This document shows positions 25,798 through 38,955 of a DNA stretch of 64,000 nucleotides, piece after piece (position 1 is the stretch's first letter; every line of letters begins with the position of its first letter). The DNA lies in NCBI GenBank assembly GCA_013396995.1, contig VWZP01010904.1, forward strand, positions 5,654,454 through 5,718,453, written 5' to 3'. Below the pieces are notes generated by a model. It did not search any database and was not told the DNA's origin. It saw only the letters and a program-made list of their open reading frames with translations. Position numbers and translations under genes: made by a program. The DNA comes from Dicaeum eximium. Its lineage: Eukaryota > Chordata > Aves > Passeriformes > Dicaeidae.

Positions 25798-28700
25798 CCT
25801 GCTAAATCAGCCAAATTATACAGAGGAAAACCCAGAAACATCCCTTGAAGAAAACCAAACATTATTTTGGTAGGCTCAATCTCAGTTTTCTGTTTTCATG
25901 TAGCAATCATTCATTGCTTTCATTCAAAAACTGCTCTGAACAGCTTTCTATGAAGCCCATCAACATTAATCTATCATATAAAGTGTTATACATGGGGAAA
26001 CATGAAAGCAGAGGGGTGAAGGGGTGTGTTGCACCATAGGACAAATTAACTCTGCAGTCATACAATGCAATAAGTGTCCAAACTGCATTGTTTGTTTTAT
26101 GGCAGCTCCAAAGAGAGCAGGGAATGAAAGGCACCGTGCCATGCAGTGCACCTGTCCGGGCAACTGGGCTCTCTACCATCCCCCCAGAGGGGCTGTTTGG
26201 CTTTGAGGGGTTTCCCTTCTGTTTATACAGCACTCTGCAACCTAGCCAGGCTCACAAAATAACAGGACTAAGCATAATCTTCTGCTTTTCTGGTACAACA
26301 TCCTTGATTGCAGAATTTTAAACACTGAATTAAAGCAAAAGTCTCCATTCCACTGCCTGACAAACATCACACCCGTTTCCATACTGTTTGCAATTGAAGT
26401 TTTCATCACCACTTGAGAACATTGATACTATTTGACCTTCCCTGAACCATCTTATTTACTTAATTCTGACCTGAAATCCATGATGATTTTCAATTCTACT
26501 AATCTGGTTTTCAGGTGTTTCTCATTGCCTTTCCATTTAAGAATATCAGCAGTGCTTTAGTAACAGTGACTTTGTTCAGCTAAACAGTTTATGACAGCTC
26601 ATGCACAGAATTTTTATCTCTTTACATAAAACCCCATCAGTGGTGCTGGCTCACAAGCACACCTGGTAAAGCATATGTTTTTGATCTTTAAATGTATCTA
26701 GGCAAGCCCAATGAAAGAAAAGGATAAGCTTGAATCTATGAGAGATAGCACATCCAGGGACCAAGAATCTCTGTTCTGAACTTTAAAAAAGCAGCTAGTT
26801 TTTGAAATATTTTTAGTGATTATAAATAAGGAAAACAAAGCCTATCACTGACACTTTTTTTAAGAAATACAAAAATTAAATTCTATGTTAAACTTTCTTC
26901 CCTCTACGTTAACAAGCATTTTAGAAAAACAGAATCTAGATGCTAGATGCTATTTAAAGTCCTTTAAATGAAGAGGTTTTGGGAGAATATATTATACAGA
27001 GCACCACCAACACACACACACAACCCACAAACTTGCAAACTTCAAAGCTTGTAGATTAATTGGTTTTTTTCACCATGTAATTTTAGAGTTTAACATAAAT
27101 TGAGTTTTTCCACATTACTAATAGCGGTGACTAGTTCAATCCAAGAAAGTGGAATCACGGAAATTTCAAAGCAAATGTAACAGGAAGCTTCCAGATTACT
27201 TCTAAATCTTGCCAAGTTTTTGCATAACAAAGAGAGGACTCTTTCCCTATGGAAATTCCTTTTTTAGAGGTTTTTTATCCTTAACCAGATGTCATTGGTA
27301 TAATTTCCAGAATGATAAGCCAGCTGTCAGACAATAAACAATATAAAATGAATGGATGAAGTAAAAAAAAAAGTCTAAAATTAAGCAGCATTTGTTTCAG
27401 ATAACAGCAATTAGGAGAAGTTGGGCCTATGCAAACCACTTTGAATTTTCTATGGCTTAGAGATTTTCAGCTCAAAACACAGATTTAAACATAATTTTAC
27501 AAATTTGTGGTACATCATATCAACAACCCATACATCAATTCAAATTGAAAGTGTTTGAGATTGTGAAAGTTAATGAAACTTTAAAGTACAAGAGAATTAA
27601 GCTTGAAGTCAACAGCTGGTAAGTCTGAAATTTATTGAGAAAAGTTTATGATTTTACTGTTCTTGAATCTGAACCCAAACTCTAACTCTTCTTGAAATCA
27701 TACAACATGTTTAAAGATAATGAGATTGTATTGTTTTGGTCTGCATGGCAATTGACAGGTTCTGAAACAATGATGCAGGCCATATTCCAAAATCTCAAAG
27801 TATGTCACCTGTTTGTATTTAGTGCCAGCCTCTCATTGTGATTTTAAACATCCCTTCACCACTTAATCTTCACAGGTCTTTGGTATGAAAGTGAGATCAG
27901 ACCATATATGGCCTTATCTTCAATAAAATCAAATCCATCAAATAACAATTTGCACTACAATAAGATTTTTTTTTGTTCTACAAGCATTTCAAAGGGCTTT
28001 GCAAGGCTTGGTAGGGCATCCCTACCTTTTAAGAAGGGAGGAAATAAAGATAGTAGACAAGTGAGTACACTAGATTCATAGTGAGTAAGAGGCAAAGGAT
28101 GGAACAGAATCTAGATTTTTCTATATTTCGGTCTTCTTATTTTCAGAAAATAAACATTCTCTGCCTCTGTCTTTTCTGTTTTATCTTTTATTTCATGTCA
28201 CATGTATTGATGAACATTGTACAACCTGAGTATGACAGCCCTTCTTTTAGAGAGACAGATACCAAATACTACTTTATATTACTGGCAGAATTTATCAAAA
28301 TAGCTCTTCTTACTTAAGTGGACAAAAAAGTGGGTAATTTTTAAAGCAACTAATTTCCTGTACATGGAATCTTATGCTGTCACTTAATGATGAGTGCTTG
28401 AAGATAGAGTCCAGTGAAAGCCACACTGCATTCAGAGTCAGAAAGGCAGCTGATGGCAGAGAGATGGCATTTTGGAAACACCTACTCAGCTTTCTGAAGT
28501 TTCAAAAGCTCTATCTTCTAACTAAAAAAGCAACCTTAAAGAAATACATTTCTTTCACTTTACATGTACCAATTAACTTTGGCAAAGAAAATCAAACTTG
28601 AAGTTCCTACAATTCTACCACAAAAGTGGAAGGGGAGAAAACAGGGACAGGAAATTAATTTGGATTAGTCAGATTTCACAACTCCTGTGAGACCTGATTT

Positions 28701-30343
28701 CAAGCATGCAGAATACTTCCCCAGATGACTTCAATGAAAGATGAAGATAGCCCTTGAGACAATGAGATCCAAAGAGAACACTATTTACATACAGACCTTA
28801 AGATTAAGGAATAATTTCTTAGTTCTTTAAAAAATACATCCTTCTGCCATGATTTAATTTTTGAGGCAACATCATATACCATATTTAAGTCAGAAAGCAC
28901 AAAAGATTAATGACCTACTTAACAAAATCCATAGATATCTCCATACCAATTCTGTGCTACACAGGTTAGACCAAGGAAGAACAGTAGAGAATCCATTTTG
29001 CATCACAACACATAACCACAAAGCAGTGGCAAATGTGTTCTCTTCCCTTGGTTTAAGAAAAGCAACTCTATTCATTAACAGCTTTTTGCTTAGTATGACT
29101 TGTGTGCATTACACTGAAACACTCAGCTGTCATATGAAATGATGGGACCTGACAGTTTGGAATTTGAAAGGTTTGACTCCTTTTGAATGTACTAAATGAA
29201 CAAGTGCTGTCTAATTTTTGTTGAACTGAGCCCAACAAAAATCCTTTACAAGGATGTAAGATTTTATTATACCTTTCCACGTTTAATATGCATAGTGAAT
29301 ATTCAGAGCTTTTCAGCTAGATACTCAGTTAATTCTATGACTAAGAAAGATGTCATTAGGTAGGCTTCAGGCAACAGTGAGCTACAAATGGAATTCCTTC
29401 CTTATTTTCTGAAACTCAGAGTTTATGATCCATATCCAATGATGAATGGTCTATAAACTCTCTTATGGTCTTTAATTGCATAAACTTTACATTATAGACT
29501 TACATTAGATTGTGAACATTTCTTTGCTACAAGATGTAAAAAACCCAGTAAAAACAGAAGTTCTCTCAGCTCTTACACAAATAGAGTATGTAATTCTTCA
29601 GTACAATTTGTTCAGTACTTATGTTCTTTGTTTGAATTTGTACCTCTCTACAAATACAGAGAAATAAGGCTTTACTTTTTAAATCTTAAAATTTTACATT
29701 TTTTAATGCCTAATTCCTGAAGCTCATGCTGTCTAGCTAGCACTGTGTGTTCTATCAACAAGAATTGTTCCTAACCCTGTCAAACTATTTTTCCTCATAC
29801 TTGCTGCTTATATTGGTGTATTAATAAATGGCTTTCTATACCCTAAGAGCAGCATGCAAGCTTCCTGAGCAGTGCACTCCTCCACTGGCTTCTGCTGACA
29901 TTTTGACTTGTTTTAGAAAGCATTAAATAAATAAGGAATAAAAGTTGACATAACGTTATTTGATAAGTATTATAGAGAAAAGAGCCTCTGATAGATTGCC
30001 TATATATACCTTCTATGAAGATAAAACACAACCACCTAGAATTTAAATTTTGAACAGCAATTTATATGAAAACAAAAAGAGACTTGTCAACCCAGTTTAT
30101 TAGAACTACAGGCTCTGTCTTCTAAAGTGATGTATTTTTTGCCCCTAAATTACTGCCCACCAGCATGGCAACTAGTTGAACCAAGAGCTGTACATCACAT
30201 ACATCTCCTACTATAAGGAATATTGATAAAGCTGCTTTGATCCTTGGCTCAACCACTAATCAAGCAGGAAAGTGTTAGGAAGAAAAAAGAAAAGACATAA
30301 TTTCAAAACTGAAATGGCTATATTTGGTACTGCAGATACTTTC
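25798..30343. other. Unique AT-rich DNA, no gene seen
   Basis: A GC-richer island near 26030-26240 carries overlapping frames on both strands (for example minus 25907-26233, 108 codons), but no recognised protein or repeat. The rest is unique AT-rich sequence, with a small (CA)n near 27008-27022. Confidence 0.5.
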
Positions 30344-30475
30344 AGCTTGGAGGAGGTTTTGAGGAGCCCTTTACCACAGCCTTCCAGTACCTAAAGAGGG
30401 CTACAAGGATGCCAGAGAGGGACTTTTCACTGAACACATAGTGATAGGACAAGGGGGAACAGCTTTGAACTGAAT
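30344..30475 (+). mobile_element. CR1 LINE fragment (internal 3' region)
   Basis: The blocks 'gccttccagtacctaaagag' (30379-30398), 'gccagagagggacttttcac' (30411-30430) and 'tagtgataggacaaggggga' (30439-30458) match the CR1 region just upstream of the 3'-UTR. The fragment stops before the CR1 3' terminus, so both ends are missing, presumably by later deletion. There is no intact coding. Confidence 0.85.
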
Positions 30476-33400
30476 TTTTGAATGAAGGTTTATCTATAAA
30501 CATAATGGTATCAGGAAATTAATTGTGTGAATTGTAATGATGTTATTTGTTTTGCTCAACTGTATTGAAAAATCAACATAAATCACAGTTATTGAAATTA
30601 AACAGAACCATCTCATATGTAGAAATGGCTACTAGGTTTTTTTTTCTGTCATGTTTTGAAGTTCTGCTTAATCTAACAGCATATCTCTAATTCCACATCC
30701 ATTACCAAATAACGGCATCCATATCAAATAGCTTTGAGACTCACATAACACTGAGTTTTGCAATAATTTTGCAAAAGAAGATATTCTTTCAACTTTAATA
30801 AACTCAAAAAATATCATTAATTTTACTCCTAAATATACTTTCAGCTTACTGTGCTAATGGGTATTAAGCAGGCCAAATAAACAAACTCCATCTCACAAAA
30901 GATCTCTTCAGTATCAACTATCATAATATTAGTATGTGTGGCAGTAAAAACATGCTTGGAGTGTTATTTGAAATAAACATGCCTCAGTATTGCACAGAAG
31001 ACAAGCATGTTATACTCACCATTTAATTCTCATGTTGCATTAGAGAATTTGAATGTTTTGTTTAGCTACCAAATAATTTCAACCTTTTCAGCATGTTAAC
31101 CAATTGTTATTTGCAACGCTGATTTAATTTTCACCTAGAGGATCACACACTGTTGTTAGGACTGGTTATTGACGGTCTTATTAAATTTCTGCCAATAAAA
31201 GTGTTTTTAAATACTTGTATATATGAATGTATGCATTTTAACAATTCTTGATTTCTCTTTTCAGTATTTAGTAAATGGAGATGGCTTGCCTGCTAAATCA
31301 TTTTCATTTAGTTAATCATTTTCTGTAATTAAATGATCTCCAATGATTCAGGAAATGAAGATGTGTAATAAACTTAAGGAAATTGAACAGTCAATAACTG
31401 GGATAGATGACAGCAGTTAACTACTGTACAGGGAGTTAAAAATTCCCATGCTCTATCTAATTGTATGCCTCCAGCCTCTGTCTCTTCTCACACTGTCTCT
31501 AAGTGAGAATCTACAAGGTGCTGAGTATGAATAGGGCCAGATAAACAGCTGCATTTTGGGCATCTCTCAGCCATGGTAGGCTAAAGTAGAATTAGGATCT
31601 TTTCTGCTGCTCTGAAATCCTTCCCTGCATACACTATTTATAAACATAGGTCATGAGGGGGTATTCCCATTCCCACATTCCCATCCTAAATTGCTGTCGC
31701 CATCCGCATCCTTTCCCCAGAAGAGGGGAGGGCTGCTGAAGCACTGTACTGCAGGATTTCCTGTAGACCACGTATAGTATGGAAGGAATTGGAAGAAGAT
31801 GAAAGAATAACATCAATGGAACACGAGGGAACTACTCCAGGTCTCCCAGGCATTTCCACAAAATGTCATAAATCAAACAAATGTAAATGATTGGAAGGAA
31901 CATGCTTTAGTCAAGGAGCTATTTAGGAATAAAGTGTCACACATTTTCCTATACATGCTTGTACAGACTCCAGCCTGGGACCAATCCCATTTTCCCAATG
32001 ATTTCTATTTTGGAAAATAACAATACAAAATTGAATAGGCACTTGTGTTCAAATGTTCTTTATGCACAGTTGCATGACATTAAAACAAATTATTTCATTC
32101 CTAATATAATGTATTTGTAGTAGGACCAATCTGTAGTAGGCTTTCCATAGACTACTCTAAGTTTGCAGTAAAACACAAGGTTTATGCAAGTCATCTCTTT
32201 TTAGTTTTTTTCTAAATTTTAAGGTCCTAATATTCTCTAGACAATATTGTTTTTACACAGTTCTTTCATTCTTTTCTGCTTTGACAATGTCTACCTACTA
32301 TAGAAGAGAACAAAATTAATTAAATTATAATTGCTAACAATGTAAACTATTGCCATTTATTCAAGTAATATTTACCATATACTGAAAGACGTGATTGTAT
32401 TAAAGAAATGAATTCCCAGTAACAAACAGAAGAACAGGTGAACTTCACTGTTATCTTCACCATAGATAAATTCTGTTGATTAAGTAATCCTTTGTATAAG
32501 CAAATAGTTGATTTAATTACTATATATGTCTAAAAGACACCACTACACTGCCTCAGGAATTCCAGAGTTCCTAAATAATACAGAAATCTGCCTAGCACTC
32601 AGAAGATGCCTCCCTCCTTCCTGAACACCATTCAGTTCTGCCAACTTACATTTTCACAGGAGGTACCACATGAAGCTGGTAGCCAATTGTAAAATTGCCA
32701 GAGAAGTATTATCTTACACTAAGAAGGGCCAATTCATTAAATTGAATAATTATTTAAATAAAATTCTTAAGATCTATACAGCACGTATCAAGACCTCAAA
32801 AATAATAACAGTATAAATGGCTTGTTTTGTAAGACAAAATATTTTTCTTGTGGAAAAATGACAGTATAGGATGTGTGAAAATGTAAAACAGTTCAGTGCT
32901 CTAAAGCCTATTTTTGATCTAATTGGACACTGAAAAACATGTTGAAACACTGATATTTCTTACAATTCCAGATTTCAAATACACTTAACAGATAGAAGAA
33001 TAAGAGCAGGATATAACTCCACCTCAATGCTCCCATTCCCCCTTTATCCATCAGCAATATTCAGAGAAGACTTTCTGTGTGTACACAGTGCTTCAGAAGA
33101 AAGGCCAGTAGTCTGTGCCAAGCTAACACATGAGCGTTTAATCCAGCCTTATAAACAATACGTCCCTTTCAATAGTTATAATTAAAAAAAGAAAATTCTG
33201 TATTTCTTCTATTTTCATCTTTATGCTGCTTTTCTTTAGCAATGCAGTGTAACTTCTTACGCAAATGTACAGGCTCTGGCCTCCTTAGCTTCTATGCTTA
33301 GACCTGAAAGGATCTGGGAGTAATTTGGCTTCATTTTGGATATCCTGTTAAGGGATTAAAAATGGATCAACTCCCCAGTTGCCTTGCTGCTTTTATGTGC

Positions 33401-36400
33401 TCTTCATAAAAGGTTTCAAAAGTGGAAGAACCGTATATTTGTTATTTCTGGCTCCGTTAAGCACAATAGTAATGAACATTAGCAATTTAGCTCTTAAAAA
33501 GCATGCAAAGCACCATACACTTATGATGTATGGCACTTTAAACATATGCTTGCAGCTATACACTGCCACCTAATCACCTGCATGAGAGCACTGGCACAGA
33601 ATGCCAAGATTATACAGCCGTGCTTCCAAATGGCCCCTAAGTTGTTCAAAGTTGTCTACTCCTCCAGCAAATATTGTGATTTGAAAACTCTTCAAGTATT
33701 ACATTGTGAAAAGAATAATTTTCAAGAAAAGAAGATGGATTATAGATGAACAACTTGTGTCTAAGGTTGTAAATACAAAATAAAGTTGTTTTCCAAAAGA
33801 TACAAAAAGAAATAAAAAATGAGTGCCCAATGGGCACATTCACTTGGCAATTTTATTTCTATATAAAAGCTGCTATTAATTACAAACTAGTTTTTATGCA
33901 ATTCTGCTTTCTTTAAATGTGGAGCGAATTCTCCCCATAAACTAATGAACTGAAGTGAAGCCAAATAGAGACCAGCTGGCTGAATTGCTAAGTAATTTTA
34001 TCCACATGATTGACTTTATGATCCTTTCACTACAGTAACTAGTCTTTATTCTTACAATCATCATCAACCATAATTCCAGAGGGAGAGATGATTAAAAATC
34101 AAGAGAATAGAGAGGAGAGGTTTGTTTGATGTGGCACAGTGCATTCTTGCACACACTTCTTCTGTATAATAGGTGCAGAATTACAGGTCTTTATAGCCTC
34201 CAAAGCAGTGCACTGAATAGCTGCCTCAAAGACATAATAAGCAACAAATGCCTAAATAATCATTACAGATACTCCATTAACAGCATCTATCTGTGTGGCT
34301 TTTAACCATACAAATTGTTTTTTGACAGCTTGTAACCTTTCTGAACAGTTTCCTTTGGGCATTACACCACATTCAGATCTAATTTTAACTTTTGCCTTGT
34401 CTATAATTTATTACTTTCTTGGAGACACATAATGTATTTCAGTGGAATGGATAAATTCAAATAAAAGACTTTAAAAAAATCAATTGCTATTTTAATCTAT
34501 TAAATCCTTGCTCTCTAGGAGAGAACTAAAATCTGATGAAACATAACATGGGAAAGAGGCTAAATGGTCTAGAATTCCTGAGGGTATCTGTTTTACAACA
34601 AGCAATATTTTTTTCCTCAAATTATTTAAAATAGGGCATAACCAACTGAAAAAAAAAGAATAAAAGTAAAAACATATATAAATAAAACATAAATCCTTTA
34701 AGGCTGTTCCTAAGAGCCACAGATTTTAAATGACATAATAAATAACATGCCATAAAATAGTTTAATGATGTATTGCAATGGGATAAAGAGCTAAGAAAGA
34801 TGTACAATTGTATCTTTTTCTTCCAGAGACCATAATTACAAATCAGTAAAGATAAGTGACTTATGAAGAGCTAGAGGGCAAGCATGGTTTTCAGAAACTG
34901 GTGGAAATGTGTAAAATGAATGTGGGGGATGATGTAACAGTATTGGGTGATTTGTATTGGCTGTCATGACCATTGTCTCACTTCTGGGGACACCATTTTC
35001 AGGAATAATGTCCAGTAAATCAACATGGAGTAGCAATCAACATAATAATACCACAATTCTGGCAGCCAAAACTTCTGATTTCTTTCAAGACATTCAGTTC
35101 TTTTTCAACAGATTCAAGTACTTTTCCCAAAGTTTTCAAATCTATGTAACAGGTAAACATGCATGTCCAATTGACAGAAGAGTGATTTGAAATAACCTAA
35201 GTGTTCACTGCTCACAAAGGTTCCTGCTCTTCACAGATGGCATGCAGTGGCTAGTCACATCAAAATTAACCATCATCACTGAAAAAAGTGTAAATCGGAT
35301 AGGCATAAAAATCTCCTACTTAGAATCAAGTTTTTTCCCATCTCCTGAATCTTAAAATGGGTCACTAAATCTAGTACAGTTTTCATAAATGACAGGGAAG
35401 GCAGAGTAAACCTTTAAATAAAATGTGGAAATATCCCTCTCAGTATGAATTTAATTAATCATGCTAAACTCAGTGAAGGTACATCAGCATAAAATTAGAA
35501 TGAGGCTGTTATGAATCATGGAGATTCATGTCTAAATTGCATCTTACAATTGAGATACACCACAGCTTGTATATCTGAGGAGCTGAAAAAAAAGGCATAT
35601 ATCTTGGTTATATATAAGATAATCAATAAGCAGATTTTTTAGTATAAATGTTGATAGGGAAAAGAAGTGTCAGTGGAAGAAATTATTAGAAAAGGGTAAT
35701 GAAAGTGTGACATATAAACACCTAAAAAATTGTAAGTATGAGAAAATCTCAACCATTCAGTTATTTTTTGACCTTCATTCTGTGTCATACTAATGCTCAA
35801 GACTGTTTTGTTGGTTTGGAATTTTGTCGGGGTTTTTTGCATTGTGGGTGGGGCTATTTTAATTTGCTATCAAGAACATTACTTAAAAATTATGGTACTG
35901 AAAGCAGAAAGATCACAGTCAGAGTACTCTGACAGATTCGAAAAGACTTCGAGATTTCTTTTTGTTTAATTGATAGATATCTAATATCTCAACTCGCCAA
36001 ATGCACAGCTGCTGCAAGTGTCACGGGCCAAACAGTAAAATGAGATCTCTGTAAATTTGATCAGTCAGTGTCAACCTGATGAAAGTAATAAAACCATCCC
36101 TGTTTTAGGTATCTAAAAATTTGGCAGGGGGTGGGGAAGGGAAGGAGGACTCATTAAATTCTGACCCATTTCATTACATAAGACAGTTCTAATGACTGTA
36201 GACCTGTTCTAATTTACTTGTTCACCAACTTAGAGTACCATATTATATACCATTCATCATTATCACCAACAGTAGTTAAGGACATTACAAAGTTGTCAGT
36301 ATAACACAATTATCTCTCAAATATTTCTTCCTCTAGTCCTTTCCCAATCTTTCAACCTTGTCATGAAAGCACACCCAACTGTGTGAGCATTTAATTCCAA

Positions 36401-36774
36401 GAAATATTGCCGTGATATAATCTGTCTGAGAAGCAACAAAATTGAAGAAAAGCTGAGTCAACCCATATTCTATTTGATGGGAATTAATAGAAAGCCATAT
36501 TCTGAGATGCTACCATATGGAAACATTGCATTTGTGTTACATAAAGCAATCACAGAATGAAATTACCATTTGAAAACATGGATTTAAATAAGAAAAAAAA
36601 ATGAGGCCGAGGTGGGGTGCAGGGGAGTAAGTAATTCTAAGTGCTCTTAATTTATTACTTCTGTCTTCATCTGGTTTGAGTACAATTATGTTTTTCATCA
36701 GTAAAGGAGGATCAATCTTTTGGATAGTTAATGCAGTCAGATGTTATGAGGACATTCAAAACTGTATTATCCAT
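30476..36774. other. Unique AT-rich DNA, possible conserved noncoding stretches
   Basis: No gene or nameable repeat. Several stretches (about 31030-31390, 33370-33640, 33890-34080) are repeat-free, of balanced complexity, and rich in homeodomain- and bHLH-like cores, which is the look of vertebrate conserved noncoding elements. This is a visual impression only. Confidence 0.4.
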
Positions 36775-37577
36775 GAACCCTTCCACAGAGCTGCTCCCCA
36801 GTCAATCAGTCCAGTGCTGCAAGACCTTGTATTTGTCCTCGTTGCTGTCAGCCCATTTCTTCAAGTCTGTTTAGGTCCTCCTGGATAGAAAGATTCCCAG
36901 TGACTTTAATAACCAGTCCCCAGTCTAGGCCATGGCAAACTTGATGAGAGTGAGCTCCAGCTGTCCAGCTCACCTCAGTGATAAAGAGGATGGGTGTCAG
37001 TGTAGATCCCTGAATATCCTTGGCACAGACACCCAGGAAGACAAAATGGCCACTTCCATACCCAATCATCCAACTGGTATTTTAAATACTTGGTTGGTCA
37101 CTCATCCAGACTGTAAAATCCTAATATGGGTACAAGAATATTGTGGGGACAGCACCAAAAACCTTGTTAAATTTAATAACATTCACATTTCTCCCCTCAT
37201 CCAGAAATCCAGTTTGATCATAGAGTCACTCAGATTCATGAGACATGATTTACACTTTGTAAAGGCATGTTGTTAGTTACCTTCTCCTTTATCTCCAGAA
37301 GCATTCTTTAGGAGACTCCATGGTTTTCTTGTGGATCACTGTGAGGATGACTGGTCTTCACTTTTTGGTATCCTTTGTAGATGGGTACAACATTAGCTTT
37401 CTTCCAGTTGTCAAGGACCTCCATAGATTTCCACACCTTTTCAAAGATGATAGAAAGTGACCTTGCAAGGACACCAGAGAATGCTCTCAGCATGCTTAGA
37501 TGCAGCCTGTCAGGTTCTACAGTCTCATAAGGGTCATGCTCTCTTAAGTAATTCCTGAGTCTATTGTCATACACCAT
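36775..37577 (-). pseudogene. CR1 LINE ORF2 reverse-transcriptase relic
   Basis: Read on the minus strand, this is a decayed stretch of CR1 ORF2, which encodes endonuclease and reverse transcriptase. The frame at 37577-37308 holds 'SIIFEKVWKSMEVLDNWKK' followed by 'ANVVPIYKG', matching the RT fingers region just before the NYRPVSLT-type motif. Downstream, in another frame (37069-36848), 'GSTLTPILFI' corresponds to the GSVLGPVLFNIFI motif and 'DLNRLEEMG' to the DLDRLEKWA-type motif. Between them the catalytic FADD motif has degenerated to 'CHGLDW'. The segment is broken by frameshifts and stops and cannot make an active enzyme. A younger, opposite-strand CR1 3' end lies against its upstream side. 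No full-length element is present. Confidence 0.85.
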
Positions 37578-37617
37578 AGGAGTTCAGCTCCTCCTCAACC
37601 CCCTTTACTAAACAAAG

Positions 37618-37742
37618 ATGGGTTGGATGGTGCCCTGAGCAACCTGATCTAGGAATGCCATCCCTGCTCAGGGCAGGGGGCTTGGAATGAGATTATCTTT
37701 AAGGTCTCTTCCAACCCAAACCATTCTACAATTCTATGATTC
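37618..37742 (+). mobile_element. CR1 LINE 3' end
   Basis: The final roughly 125 bases of a CR1 copy are present: 'gggttggatggtgccctgag' (37620-37639), 'caacctgatctag', 'atctttaaggtctcttccaa' (37696-37715) and the terminal 'attctatgat'. It lies in the opposite orientation to the neighbouring ORF2 relic and is closer to consensus, so it is probably younger. It may have inserted in or next to the older element. Confidence 0.93.
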
Positions 37743-38765
37743 TGCTCTTGAGACAGTGTATCATGTGGACACTAACAGGCAGGAGCTGGCATGATCCTGA
37801 TTCAGCTCTGCATCTAAACTGACATTCTTGGATGACAATGCTGGGCCTCAGAATCATCGAAATATGTCTTAAAGAGATCTGAACACTGCTTGACCAGAGC
37901 CCAGTAATCTCCAAACCATTAAGTTTTTGTTTAATTTACTTCTAAATATTTTACTGAGGAGGGTGATCACCAATATATTCCAATGGTTAGCAACCCTTAC
38001 TGTAAAGAAGGAACTGTTTACTTGAATTTTAGCCAGTAAGCCACATCACACAAAGAAGAAAAGAAAAATTACATATATAACCGTTATTCCATTCCAGGTA
38101 AAACTTAGCTTTCAAACTAGACAAACTAGATTTCAATATACCACAGCTGCAAAATAATGAATTATTTTTTCTTTGATAAAACCAGCCATTTCCCATATAT
38201 TACAAAGAGAAGTTACTGTTGCAAATGCAGAACAAATGCTGAGCTCATTTTAGCTCTGATCAAAACTCAGTCTGGATGCCAAAACAGCAATGAATGGCAT
38301 GATTTCTCCATTGCTTCTCTGCTATATGTGATTTTCTGTTGGCACACTATGTACTAATTAAAATGGCTGTAATACACTCAAACTAAATTACCTTAAAAAT
38401 AATTGAGATATACTAACTTTATACATTTTTTCATATATTTGTGTACATGTACATATAAATATTTCAGCCTGGCTTCTCAAATGATGGAAAACACCAGTCT
38501 TCCACTGAAGTATGAAAGCCTATATCAGTAAAATATCTGGCCCCATTTTACCTAGATGCACAATATTTACATATTTGTATGTATTTATCTCCTAATCACT
38601 GCAATTTCAAGAGATTTACTGACAACAGAAAGACAGCTAACTATGTCAACACATTCAGATTTCAGTTTTCAAGAGTCAAATACTTGCACCTACAATGTAG
38701 ATCTAAATATGTTTGGAAATTTCAGATTTCAGGAGTAATACAATGTGTTCAGGAATAATTTTTTT
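37743..38765. other. Spacer, no gene seen
   Basis: The sequence from 37743 to about 37920 is somewhat GC-richer and could be a further decayed part of the minus-strand CR1. Its minus-strand frame (37726-37914) does not show CR1 motifs. The remainder is AT-rich and unclassified. Confidence 0.4.
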
Positions 38766-38955
38766 CATGGAAAGGGTTGTCAAACATTGCAATAGTCTGC
38801 CCAGGGTAGTGGTAGAGTCACCATTCCTGGAGGTGATCACGAAATGATTGGATGTGGCACTTCCTGCAATGGCTTTATTCACAAGGTCGTGTTCAGTCAG
38901 AGGTTGGACCAGATGTTAGGGGTCTTTTCCAACCTTAATGTTCCTATGATTCTAT
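38766..38955 (+). mobile_element. CR1 LINE 3' end
   Basis: This is a plus-strand CR1 3'-UTR. 'gtctgcccagggtagtggta' (38796-38815) and 'gagtcaccattcctggaggt' (38816-38835) correspond to the 'ctgcccagggtggtggtggagtcaccatccctggaggtg' region. 'ggtcttttccaaccttaatg' (38921-38940) followed by 'ttcctatgattctat' is the canonical 3' end. The wording differs from the 21.6-kb and 37.6-kb copies, so it belongs to a different CR1 subfamily. Confidence 0.92.

Noticed and set aside
25907..26233. 108-codon minus-strand frame in a GC-richer island
   Set aside because: Overlapping frames on both strands and no homology recognised; it could be a conserved noncoding or repeat-derived island but is not supportable as a gene.
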